Assembly: GCA_022702545.1 (NCBI GenBank)
Contig: JAHRBC010000007.1
Location: 310,001 to 374,000 of the forward strand
DNA: 64,000 bases
Direction of reading: 5' to 3'
DNA from: Phycomyces nitens
Taxonomy: Eukaryota > Mucoromycota > Mucoromycetes > Mucorales > Phycomycetaceae
The notes below the pieces were generated by a model, which was not told the DNA's origin, did not search any database, and was given only the letters and a program-made list of their open reading frames with translations. The translations under genes were made by a program, and so were the position numbers. Below, piece after piece: positions 46,643 through 58,149 of this stretch (positions are counted from its first letter, which is position 1; each line of letters begins with the position of its first letter).

Positions 46643-47401
46643 CAGAACAGAAGCACGCTTGATAAAAGGTGTGATTTTTTTTTATTATTATTATTATTAA
46701 TTATTATGATTTTGGGGGCACTCTGGGAAACATCACCATAAAAAGTGACATGCTAATATCCAGCCCAAAACTAACAGGAGATTATTAGAATTGTTTTCTA
46801 ATGTAAGAAGCCAGTTTATTGCTTGGGAAATGCAAATGATGAATTTTCTTTTTGAAATTACCCGAGTATTGTGTCTGCCATGGATTTTATTGACTTTTGA
46901 CAAGATTCAAATTACAAGCAGATTGATGATTTATGTGAATTTCGGCCAAATGGTGTGTTACTCTGATTCTTCAAAGTGAAACAAGAGATCGACTGTGGAT
47001 CAACGGTCTGTGGGTCCCCTTGTTTTACCATAAATTTATATTATCATTTGGTTCAAAGGGCGGAAGTGAGGGTCCAATAGATGCTTTGTTTGTTTGTTTG
47101 GTGAAGAACCCGACTTGAGATCTGGGTTGAACTGCTAATTAACTCTTGAAAACATAAAGATAATTATATCCCTAGATTAGATTTTTATTATTTGAATAAA
47201 TATTTTTGAAAGAAGAATTAATAAGGAAAGAGAGAGGGAGGGTTGGCATTAGGGGAAGAATGATTATTAAGAGCATTAAAGAGTAAGAAAAGGGTATTGA
47301 GGGAGGGATAAAGATTAAAGAGAATCATTCTTATTCTTCTTTTTCTTCTTCTTCTTCTCAGTATTATTATTATTGTTATTATTATTATTAGATTAATAAT
47401 T
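46643..47401. other. Spacer with simple repeats
   Basis: The upstream region of the DUF4112 gene and the 3' region of the Sec2-like gene. It contains (TTA)n at about 46680-46700 and a TTC/TTA-rich stretch at 47330-47400. No gene was seen. Confidence 0.5.
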
Positions 47402-49124
47402 TTAGGCCATGCTTGAGACGGTCGTAAAGGTAGATTCGGTAGAAGTGGACGAGCGGCCGTCGTCCAGGAAGCTGTGAGTATCCGGAGGCAGACCAACCGA
47501 GGCCTTGCCAACCGAGGAAGGGTCTAGCCCGATTTCTTGCAAGGTAGGAGCCAGAGAACCCATTCTAATGGTAAAAATTAGACTCAATTGTGCTTGGTAC
47601 TTTGTTGGTATAATCTAAAGCATACCTGGCCAAGAACATTTGTAGTTTTAACCTCATGCATTCTTCATAGATATCTTCCATGCGCCGTTCTCTATAGGAG
47701 CCCATACGAACCGCTCGAATGAACAAAAAGAACTCGATTACAGCCATCAATCTGTCGCGGCAATAACGATCGATACAGGTCCATGAGTCGAAATAAGAGA
47801 TACGGAAGCGATACTTCAACACCGCCTCACGTTCACTCAGAGGAACATGCCGCCCACACGCTCCGCATCCAGAAAAGCTGGGTGTTGTGTTACTAGCCGA
47901 GAATCGACTCCATAGTCGGGTAGTTGTAGAGACTGAGGGAACTGGACCAACCTCCATGGTGGCATGGGAATTGGCGAATCCTTTGGGACACACTTCGATG
48001 AAGCATGTCTTGACCTGAATAGACTCAATGATCTTCTTACTCGCCACCCGGGGCTGGTTTCCAAACCGTAAACAGGGTTCAATGTCTTCCCGCAAACAGT
48101 GCTTCATAAACGGGTCGGCGTACAGTCGGCGGAGAGAGATTGTGCCAAGGACACCCACAAAGCGCCCAAAATCATCTACCAGACTGGTGTCCTTGAAGTC
48201 CTGCATTTCTGTATACAGTTCAAGGTTGTGGAGTTCAGCTAGATCATGGTGGGCTCTAGCCATTGATGATAATGCAAACGCAGATGTATCGTGGGTATAG
48301 ACCCGCAGACACTCGGCATTTGTTGATACTTGATCGCCTACCAACGTCATCGCCTGACGTACGGTCTCCAGCTCATCAGTCACCAACTCTAGAGCATTCT
48401 GGGTTTCTTTTAGCTGGTCTGCAAGCTGATCGTGTGAGACCTGAAGAATTTTTTTTTCTGCTTGTTCGACTTGCATCATATTATGGACTTCTTCAAACAG
48501 ACGCTCTGACAAATCTTCCATTTCCAACTGGACAGCTTTGGTTGCCTGCTTAATGGTGTCAATCTTTGCTACTTCTGCCTGGTACTTTTGCTCGACCACC
48601 TTGAGGTCGTGCTGGAGAGAGTGCATCTGATCTATGCAGCTCACCAGGGCGTCTTGTTTGGTTTCATGACATTCTCTGAGATTTGTCAGCTCTGTTTGAA
48701 GTTGGTCTGTTTTTAGATTGAGATTGATAAGTTGAGCCTGGCAATCTTCAATTGCCTTTTTTTGTGATTGACGTTGTTGACGTGCAATGTGAATTGATTG
48801 AGGTAAGGGCTGGTCACATAGCCCACAATGGTTAGATTCTGAAGAGACAATGAATTGTTGGCATGCACAAATGATTATTTCGGGATGCTTGGGTGTAATT
48901 GGGCTGTCTGTGCTGTCTGTGCTAGAGATACTATAGGGGTCAGAGGATGTGGATGCCCTTGATGCTGGCTGGAGTGGGTGAGGAGGGATTCGAGCCTGTT
49001 TGCGTGTTCTCTGGGCTTGGTCAATGGCAGTCTGGAGTTGGCTGTAGAGCTGGGCAATGTTGCGATGGTGTTTGTTGTCGTCCTGATTGGCAGGCAGATA
49101 GGAAAGTTCATCTTGGGTGGACAT
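47402..49124 (-). CDS. Sec2/Rabin8-type Rab guanine-nucleotide exchange factor
   Basis: Two exons, 49124-47626 and 47564-47402; 553 aa. Residues about 110-270 form a long coiled coil, the site where Sec2/Rabin proteins activate Sec4/Rab8 GTPases on secretory vesicles. The C-terminal domain (about residues 300-500) follows the Rabin8/GRAB pattern: YADPFMKHCLREDIEPCLRF, C-x2-C in FSGCGACGRHVPLSERE, a CRDRLMAVIEFFLFIRAVR helix and EDIYEECMRLKLQMFLARYA-like end (LAR then the last exon). Before the coiled coil there is a Cys pair motif CACQQ...CGLCDQPLP, possibly metal binding. The likely role is polarised exocytosis at the hyphal tip; the specific Rab is inferred from the family. Confidence 0.85.
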
Positions 49125-49790
49125 GTAAATAATAGCAGTAGAAATATTAAGGGTAAAATAGAATCAATGTTCAAAAACCAGATATCCATCTATTTCTCTG
49201 TGTTTGTGTATTGGCGGGCGATTATTCTTAGTATTCCTTGTGTCCACAAATATTTGGCCGGCTTATTTTTCGCAAAAGGAATTCAACTGGCGCCACTTCA
49301 TGGGTTAATGCACCCGAACAGATAAAGAGGTCTTGTGCAATTATCAAGTATGTTTATTTATAGGGCAGTTGGACAACATTACACTACAAATCACGTGCAC
49401 AGACATAGAAACCAAAACCAAAATATACACATGTATTTAAAAATTAATCTTTATTACTCAATACTCGTTTCTCTGTTTGATATACAATGATATTTCTGAA
49501 AGGTCTTGATAGAAAATAACATGGATTTTCTCAAGATGTCTGAAGGTTTTATGTATCTGATCGAAAGAGTTGGGTGTACATGTGTGTGGGTGTTTGGCTG
49601 GATTGGTGGGTTGGTTTGGCTGGATTTGTGAATTGGTTGTGCTAAATAGATAGATATTCTTTAGTGGGACAAAAAAAAAGGGGGGGAGGGGAGGGGGGAT
49701 GAGGGGGAGGGTGGGTAAGGGTGGGAGAAGGGAGGGGCATTTCCGAGACTCTTAATCTCTTCTTCTTCTTCTTCTTCTTCTTCTTTGTTT
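49125..49790. other. Spacer with G-rich tract
   Basis: It lies between the start of the Sec2-like gene and the end of the nucleoporin gene. It contains the G-rich tract (listed) and a (TTC)n run at 49760-49783 just beyond the nucleoporin stop. No gene was seen. Confidence 0.5.
49680..49738 (+). repeat. G-rich tract with quadruplex potential
   Basis: Nearly 60 bases of almost pure purine with at least eight runs of three or more G. In the nucleoporin transcript (minus strand) this is a C-rich 3' region; the plus strand could fold as a G-quadruplex. Confidence 0.8.
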
Positions 49791-52207
49791 TTATTCATTG
49801 TAAATAGGTGGCTGGTTTTGGATAACCTTTTCCTGGATTCTGCGAGCCTCTTGTAACTTGGTCTGGAGTTGGGCAGACGCAGAATCGATCCATTGGAGCG
49901 AAGACAGATGAGAATTGAGGATCTTGACAACCTGTCCAACAGCATCTTCATCATTGTCTTCAGTGCCCTCGGGCTGGCTAGCAATACCCATTTGGTTAAT
50001 CTCCTCAATCATCACATTAAGGTTACGGTTGACATCGTCCAGCTGGCTGTTGACATTCTCTGCAACACCATAGGCATTTTCGCGTGTCAAATCAGCAGGC
50101 AAGAGAGAGTGCTGGACATAACCAGAGTCCATTGCATTCTGAAGCTGCTTCTCATAGTCATCCAACACACGGCTCAATTCGTCTTGGTGGCGATCGACCA
50201 AGTGCATCGTGTTGTCAATCTCGGAAAGAGACACTTCTACCTGACTCATGCTTCCATACAATTCGTTGATCTATTTACAATAAAATCCAGTTTTGGTATC
50301 ACATCACACATCACACATCACATTCAATTTGGGATCTTCAAAACTTACTGCTGAGCCATTCACAATCAATTGACGATCCCATTCAGACACTTGGGCAGCC
50401 TTTTTGTGGAATTCATTAGTCTGCTTGGTGAGCTCAGTTGTCCACATGTTCAGAATCTCCTCCATTGTCATGTTCTTCAATGATGAAGGGGTCTGGACAG
50501 TTACTTGGGTAGCAGGTGTGGTGGTTGTGGCAGAAACGGCAGGTTGGGTAGTCAGTGTAGGCACAGCAGCACCAAGAGTTGTGGGAGCTAAGATAAACAA
50601 TGTAAATTATCAATTATCCATTACTTTCCATTAGACAATGACTTGGACTCACTAGCACTAGAGGTGGCTGGTTTGGCACCAAATGAGAAACCACCGCCCA
50701 ATGAAGCAGCAGGAGCAGCCGACGAAGCAGCGGCAGCAGCGGCAGTGGCACCAAAGCCAGTGGCGCTGAAACCAGTGGCGGGTGCGGCTCCACCAAACGA
50801 GAAACCTCCAGCGGAAGTGGCTGGGGCTGCAGAGGCACCAAAAGACAGGCTGGCGGCGGGTGTGCTGGTTGCAGGAGCTGCCGCAGACGAAGCACCAAAT
50901 GAAAACCCTCCGGGAGCAGGTGCGCCACCGAATAGACTGCTAGAAGGTGTGCTGGCGGCGGGTGTGGCAGCGGCAGCGGGTGTGGAGGCAGCGCCAAATC
51001 CACCAAATCCTCCAGCAGCAGCGGCAGGAGCAGAAGCAGGTGTTGCGGCAGGAGCAGCAGAAGATCCACCGAAACCACCAAATCCTCCAGCAGCGGGTTT
51101 GGCAGCATTACCGAAACCTCCAAATCCACCAGTAGCGGGTGTGGGTGTGGCGCCGAATCCACCGGCAGCGGGTGTAGCAGCTGGGGCAGCATTACCGAAA
51201 CCTCCAAATCCTCCAGCAGTAGGAACAGCAGCAGGGGCAGCGGCACCACCGAATCCTCCGAATCCTCCAGCAGCAGGAGCGGCGGCTGGTGCGGCAGAAG
51301 CTCCACCAAATCCACCGAAACCTCCAGCAGCGGGTGTGGCAGCTGGGGCAGCATTACCGAATCCTCCAAATCCTCCAGCAGCAGGAGCAGCACCAGCAGC
51401 TGGGGCAGCAGCACCACCGAATCCTCCGAATCCTCCAGCAGCAGGAGCAGCGGCCGGAGCAGCGGCTGGAGCAGCAGAAGCACCACCGAATCCACCAAAT
51501 CCTCCAGCAGCGGGTGTGGCAGCGGGAGCAGCACCACCAAATCCACCAAATCCTCCAGCAGCAGGAGCAGGAGCAGCATTACCGAATCCACCGAATCCTC
51601 CAGCAGCAGGAGCAGGGGCAGCACTACCGAATCCTCCAGCAGCGGGTGCAGCGGGTGCACCACCAAACGAAAATCCTCCAGCAGCAGGAGCTCCGGCGGC
51701 GGGGGCAGCAGCGTTGCCAAACGAGAATCCACCAGCCTGGGGTTGGCCGAATCCTCCAGCAGCGGGTGCAGCAGGTGCACCACCAGCGTCTAATACAATA
51801 CAGCACAACAACAATGGTAAATAAATAAAATTCACGCCAGATTTGTTGGTTTGTCTGGTATTCTGTTTCCAATTTCTGACAAGTATACTCAATTGAAGAG
51901 TGTCCTCATTGATGAGTAGATTTCTAAAAGATAATCATTTAGGAATCAAACATACTTTGGGCACCAAATCCACCAAATCCACCAGCTGCTGGTTTATTTG
52001 CGTTGTTTCCGAATGAAAATGCTGCGGAATTTTGAGGAAAGGAATTAAGGATGATAATACAAAAAAAATACAGTGATTTGGTCAATATGCTGTTTGTTGA
52101 AAGGATTCATGGGTAGTTGTGGATTGACAGCGATGGGTCAATTATATTTTTTGAGTTTTTTGGGCCATTGTTCTCTAAACATCAGCCTTATCTATCAAAT
52201 TACCCAT
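49791..52207 (-). CDS. NSP1: FG nucleoporin Nsp1/Nup62
   Basis: A central-channel nucleoporin. Exons: 52207-52204 (start, inferred), 52021-51956, 51789-50653, 50587-50349 and 50270-49791; 641 aa. The first 400 residues are FG repeats (GGFGGFG, FSFG) separated by Ala/Pro spacers, forming the selective barrier. The C-terminal coiled-coil domain fits Nsp1_C: SLKNMTMEEILNMWTTELTK, VSEWDRQLIVNGSAINELYG, VEVSLSEIDNTMHLVDRHQD. It partners Nup57/Nup49 and Nup82 in yeast. The exon 3 donor is GTGAGT at 50652, which puts both halves in frame. The proposed first exon has only ATG plus one base (ATGG|GTAATT); it joins to give MAFSFGNNANKP, plausible but unproven. The repeat DNA is itself repetitive, so length may vary. 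Confidence 0.93.
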
Positions 52208-55200
52208 GTGCTTTCAGTAAGTCGTGTATGTATGTATGTGTGCGGGTGTTTGTACGTTCAAAGAAAAAACAAGTCGTGTTTTCCCTTGACACAAAGTGCA
52301 CACGCGCGCCATTGCAAAGCAGCCAAGCTATGTGACGTTGAATTGATGTGACTTTCTGTCAGATGAGCGGACAATTAACAGCTTGGTGGATTGGATTGGA
52401 TTGTAAGATTTGGGAATTGTATGTAGAATAGATTAGGATTGAAATTGGATTATATAGAGCCTGTAATGCGTTGATTAGAACAAATTATTATGACCTCCTC
52501 TACATGTCTTTTTGGATAATATAATGGTTAGGGCACCGCTCTATTTGAGCTTAGATTTGCTTTAGAAACAAGGTCTACATTAATGCCCTTGCACCTTTCA
52601 CTAGCTGGTCATGACCAGCAAATAATATATTTTACATTTTATTTTCTCTTGGTATTGATAATTTATAAGAAATGTATTATAGTGCTATTAGATAGTATGT
52701 GCTGGCAAAGTAGCATGTACAATCATTTCTTAATCATCCCAGTACATACCATATAATCAAAGTTTCAATGCTGTGTCCTGGTTCAAACTAAACCAAGGCG
52801 TCAACTACTCGACAACAATTGAGGATGTGGTATTCAATATTAAATCAGTCTCGGTTGGTTCCATCTTGTTTCTTTATGCGATTGATACCACCTTTGGAAT
52901 TGGCATTTCTTTTTGCTTATAAATCACATTATTATTATTATTATTATTATTATTATCATGGCCATTGGCATATAACTTATTCCCTCTACAAAAATAAATG
53001 AATTGCAGGTCCAAGACTATCTGTCGCATTACTTGACTTTATTTCAATGGAATCTTGCTTAACAGCAAACCAAATAAATGGCCCAACAGACGCTTGGCCA
53101 AGCAGAAAGTGGGACAACTGGACTGGTGCACTGGGTACTAAAAATAAAAGAAACGTTTTAAAATGCAGCCAATATATTCATGTTGGAACAGTTTACATTC
53201 TTTCTTTTTTTTTTGAAAGCAACACAACAATGACCTTTGCGTTATTATCTGAGCTCTTTTTTTTTCAAAGAAAAAAGATTAACAAGATTAGCTGCGCCAT
53301 TTACAGGTTTTGAGTAGGTTTCTGTGTGCAACATTGGTAGAAAACAAATATTCCAAAAAGTATGCTGTAATTATCGCAAAGAGGTATTAAGGGTCAGGGA
53401 CGATGAACATTATTATCAATATCAATTGATTAAAAACAAGGTATAATTAGAATGATATTTATTGTTTTTATTCTTGACGTCTTTTATATATGTATGCGTC
53501 TACTATACTATTCACTATGAAATTCTCAAGGCAAATTAGCTAGATGGTCAAGGGTTTGCCTTGCTCAAGGGCATTGTTAGGAAATCCTAAATGAACAATT
53601 ATGTTGCTTTTTGCAGGACTCTGTGGTCGAGCAAAGAGAAAAGAAAGAAAGGTACAGGCACACCGTTTCATATCTACTGCCTGTACTTTTACAATATTGC
53701 AGAAACAGCATTTGGTATCATAGTTCTTAGACAGTAAACGGTAAGAGCTATATACGAGCGAATATTGATATTGTACAGTTTTTTTTTTACCAATTGTATT
53801 TGCACAAACAAATCTCTCTCTCTATCTCTCTTTTCTAAACATATCGTGTCAGTTGAGGGTTGGTGGCAATCTCTTGATATTCACAATTGTCTTTTTAGAC
53901 GATTGCTTTCAGTGTCATTTCCAGACTCATTATATACTTGCTATGGATACGAGGAATTGAAGCAAGTGCTATGCTTTGTTGGGGCAGTTGACAGATCTTT
54001 GCATTAATGTCAATTCCCATCACAATTCCTCTCTTTATATTTATATATATTTATATATATAAAAGCATGTGGTATAAAATTGATACCGAGCTTGGGTCAC
54101 CATTATTTCCTTCCAGACCCTGTTGGTGGTTCTTTTAGAAAACCCTAGAGGTACAAAGTGGCTTATGTACACAGGGTATCTTTACAATATCAGTGACATT
54201 ACAAGTGCTGATAGCATGCCTTTGCCTTTACTTGCACTCTTTAAAGTGGTCGTTTATTTTTAAGAAAGAAATTGACTAGGATCTACATGGCGTACATAAA
54301 GTGATATTCGTGAGATTCTATTACTATCTTTATCAATGGACGGGTTGGTCAACATGAGAGGCAGGAAACTCAGATATTGAGAGTCCATGGTCCCTGAACA
54401 GCAGATCCACAATCACATCTTAATGCACATCACCCAGCCACTTGCTGCCTTTAAGATCTTTATCTCTGCACACCCAATAAGAATACATGCACAATCCCTG
54501 CTGAAAGCACGATGATTATCCAAAGACTGTCAGCCGCTGTTAATAACTACCCTGAATATTACAATGTTTATGTGATTTTCAAAAAAGAAAAGAAAAAGAA
54601 AAAAGGCATTTGCCCCCCTTTTTTTTATTATCATCATTCTATCTTGTGCATTATCCAAAGACGCCTTTTAACATTTTGTTTTTTTGCTTCAAAGGAATAT
54701 CCTTAAGAGTGAGAACATCACAACAGTTTGTTGCAAGTAAATTGGCTTTAAATTGGTAGCACAGTCATTTCCCTTTTTTTTCTGTTTGGTTTGAGATTGA
54801 GGTATTAAAGATATAAAGACAAGGTTGTCCAATTATTCTTCATGGATCTATCCAGAACTATGGCGTAGGGGTCAGTGTCCTCAAGTAGAACTGTGACACA
54901 ATTGTGGTAATAGTTTACCGTGGTTTCAATTGGATTCCGAGGATAAAGCCAAGACAGTCTCAAGAGTCCTGGGACATTCTTGATCGGTGGAGACCCACAT
55001 TGTTGTGTGAGAAATAAGACCATGGCCTGGAAATTATGTCTTTAAAATTAATAAAGAGAGAGAGATATATATAATGAGTGAGTGAGTGATTTTGCCAATA
55101 CAAAACCTAAATTGACATTTCTCTATTTTAGCTTTGAGAAATATTGAAATAACATTATACAAACCAATGATTCCCAACCGTTCTTTTGGTGGTTAGTCCT

Positions 55201-55767
55201 AAACCATTTGACTGTATATTTTTTGAGTTTCCATGGGATATATACTTGGGATTTATATTTTCTTGTATTTTTATTCTGCCCTAAACCCCTCAGTGTAGAC
55301 CAAATTTAATAATAGGATGATATACAAAGATATATTAGCCTTGGTGCAAATCTAGTATATTATTTATTCCTTATTTTAGATCCACTCGGCAAATATGTTT
55401 GGTGGCCATGGTAACTGATGTGTGTTAATATTGTTTGTGAAACAATAAATATGTTGCTATCCTCAACATTGAGTATATTCAAGATACCATTACTCTATAA
55501 TGGTGGTAATGATAAAGCTTGCCCTTGAACTTTTTACTCATCATTTCATGACAGCAGGCTCCTCCAATGCCATGTGCAGGTATATTATTAGACAAGAAAT
55601 AACAATAATAAGCTTTGGATAATTCACAAGACAAATAATTATTGCTCAAATCTACTGCTTTGATGTTTTTTTTTTTTTTTTTTACAAACAAAATGTATAA
55701 TACTCTCAAGATTAAACACTACTAGAAGAATATAAAGATGGAAAAGCAAGAGGTGTATATATTATTA

Positions 55768-55803
<36 letters not shown>

Positions 55804-55807
55804 TTTT
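52208..55807. other. Intergenic, no confirmed gene
   Basis: About 3.6 kb. Contents: tRNA-like remnants near 52514-52590 and 53535-53605, (ATT)n at about 52929-52957, a CT-rich run at 53811-53832, an (AT)n tract at 55773-55802, and short frames. The 72-codon ATG frame on the minus strand at 54805-55023 has balanced composition but no recognised domain. Further C-terminal exons of the copper-fist gene could lie at the right end, but I could not identify any. Confidence 0.4.
55773..55802. repeat. (TA)n tract
   Basis: Fifteen uninterrupted TA units directly downstream of the copper-fist gene's stop codon. Likely length-variable. Confidence 0.9.
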
Positions 55808-56395
55808 TTACATTAAGAGTGTCGCAATGGCCATTTTTTGCCTTGCTGTTAAGGGTTTTGACGGTTTTGACGGTTTTGATGGTTTTGACGGCTTTGACGG
55901 CTTTAATGGTTTGTGGTCCAAAGGCAGGCTGTCGGTTGAATTAAAGTAGATGGCTGGTTCCGTAGAGCCTTTTTTGTGACACGCGCACTTTTGATGGAGA
56001 CTCTTCTTCTGTCTTTGTTCTCTGCATTTTTCGCATTGACTCGCCGGTCTCCCTTTCCTCCGAATTGGGAGTAGATGGCGGTCAGTGTGGCAACACTGGG
56101 AAGAACGATGGCCCTGTAATATATAGATTTACACATATTTATATGTATATGTATATATACTTTTTAGTATGCATGATATCAGACCCAGAAGAACAATCGA
56201 TTCACTTTTTATGGCATGTATGGACCTTGATGCAGGCTGTTATTAGTGTTATTAATATTAATATTTTGTACAAATAAATAAATAGATAAATAGATAAATT
56301 TTTAAAAGATTAAAAATAATAACAATAATAAAAGCATAATATTGACTTGTAAACTCACTGGCACAGGCATATTTGACATTCTCAATCAGAATCAT
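55808..56395 (-). CDS. Copper-fist DNA-binding protein, short
   Basis: The copper-fist domain binds Cu(I) and DNA in regulators of copper or iron genes such as Ace1, Mac1 and Cuf1. Three exons, 56395-56359 (37 nt), 56236-56226 (11 nt) and 56113-55808; 117 aa. Joined, the start reads MILIENVKYACATCIKGHRS, then SQCCHTDRHLLPIRRKGRPA and SQCEKCREQRQKKS. The zinc site C11-x2-C14-x8-C23-x-H25 is exact, and the (K/R)GRP minor-groove motif and following cysteines (43, 46, 59, 61) are present. The 11-nt exon carries Cys14; both introns are GT-AG and the phase works only with it. After the domain come a (KPS)n repeat and a short tail with no cysteine-rich activation region, unlike full-length factors. 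The gene is invisible to simple ORF finding. More exons downstream are possible. Confidence 0.88.
55854..55908 (-). repeat. 9-bp coding minisatellite (Lys-Pro-Ser)n
   Basis: Six imperfect 9-bp units inside exon 3 of the copper-fist gene encode K-P-S (or K-P-L) repeats. Unit-number change would keep the frame. Confidence 0.75.
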
Positions 56396-58149
56396 AAGGA
56401 GTAAAATAAAGAGAAAAATAGGAGCAAAAGAGAATGAAAGAAAGAGAAAGAGAGAGAGAGATTAGGAATCGATAGCCAATTTTTTTCAGGCGTTTTTTTT
56501 CTTTTTCCTTTTTTTTTAGGAAGCCACAAAAGGAAAGCCGAGAGAGAAAGAAAGAGAAAGAGAAAAAGAGCAAGTAAGCAAGAGAGCAAGATAAGTCCCT
56601 TGATTATGATGGCTATGATTATCTGAGAAAGGGGTTTTTAATAATAAATAAATCATAAATAAATAATAAATATTAGCTAGAGGATCCAATTTTGTTTTTC
56701 ATCTTTGTTATACCAAAATTACAAATATTCAACTTTCTATTAGGAATGAATAAATCGCGCATTTAAGCTTATATACACAACGTTATGGTTAATACACATA
56801 TACACATTCACACACATATTTGAGGGATTTTCTTGCTAGTTTCTTTAGGCTTTTCAGTATGTTCAAATCCCAAATAAAAATAAAAATCAGCATATCAATG
56901 GGCTGCTTATTGAGGGTGGTTCTTGTATGCTTAAAGGATCTTCCAAACCAGAAGAATTACTAAAGGAGAGATAAAATGTATGCATATTATTTTGTACAGA
57001 GAATTCTTGTGCAAGAATTTTTTTTTGTTTTTCTGTGATTGATAAAATACAAGGGGTAATGATAAATCAAAAGGTAATCCAAGACTATTAGTGCTCTTCA
57101 TTAAAATGTCACGGTTAGTTATTTGCAAGGTATTTCTATATACACAAATCTGACTATTTAATTATCACACGGCATGTCTCCTTTGAAGCAAAATTTAAAG
57201 AGGATGAAAGGCAATGAAGACTGCTTATTGAACAAGTATTTTTTGATATTATAAAGAAAATTGATTAGATAATATGTAAAAATTCTCTTGAATTTTCTGC
57301 CATTGTATTCACAATAAATAAATAAATATATATATATATATATAAATATATAAATATATATATATTTCTATATCTTGGATATCGAGTATTCTGAAAATAT
57401 TTTTAGAGTGTTACATTGAAGAGCACTTTGTATCACATCTATTGTGTGGGTACAGAAGCCAACACATGTAAGCACAATCTTCAGCCCAAAGAAGTAGGCC
57501 AGATCTGAAAAAGAAGTGTTTAAGAAACGATGGTTGCTAGGGCGTTATTTAGACGCAGCAGGGATCATGATGACAGAATTTTATTTTTAATAATTAATGT
57601 TCAATTCTAAATATACTGATTGAGAACAATAAGGGGCGGGGTCATTCAGATGGGCCTTTAGATTATTTATTTTTTATTTTATTTTTTATTTTATTTTGAA
57701 AATAAGCATGGCGGTTGAGTTGAAAGTTTCAACAGATATACATCACCGCTTGGCTGGTAAAAATAGATAAAAGGTTCTGTACGTCTTCTTTAAATATTTT
57801 GTGGCGCGTGTGTGGAACATGGGCGTCTATTTTAATTCCACAGCCTATAGTATTGCTCACACTACTTTGGTTCGTTAAATTTGTATCAAATATGGGTGGC
57901 TCTGCTCTCCTAAATAGGCCGTCTTTAATGTCCTTTATCATTTTGGTTTCGGGAAGGTTGGTGTGTCTGAGCCAAGGTGTATACATATTTGAACAAAGCC
58001 TTGATATTTATAAAACACGATGACTCTATTTAAAAAAAAATCAAATATATATATAATATCAGTCGATAATCATAAGAAAACATCATTCTTCTGCAGCTTA
58101 GATCAACAAGAACTCAATTCAAAACAACCCACTATTCTTTCTCTCTACA
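56396..58149. other. Intergenic, no recognised gene
   Basis: The left part is purine-rich (GAGA tracts around 56420-56585) and is probably the leader or promoter of the copper-fist gene. (AT)n lies near 57325-57365 and (TTTTA)n near 57665-57695. An 85-codon ATG frame on the minus strand (57729-57986) is unassigned. No mobile element was seen. Confidence 0.45.

Noticed and set aside
50614..51824. Long Pro/Ala-rich and Leu/Pro-rich frames on both strands over the nucleoporin
   Set aside because: They arise from the FG-repeat DNA read in other frames; only the Nsp1 frame joins to a real C-terminal domain.
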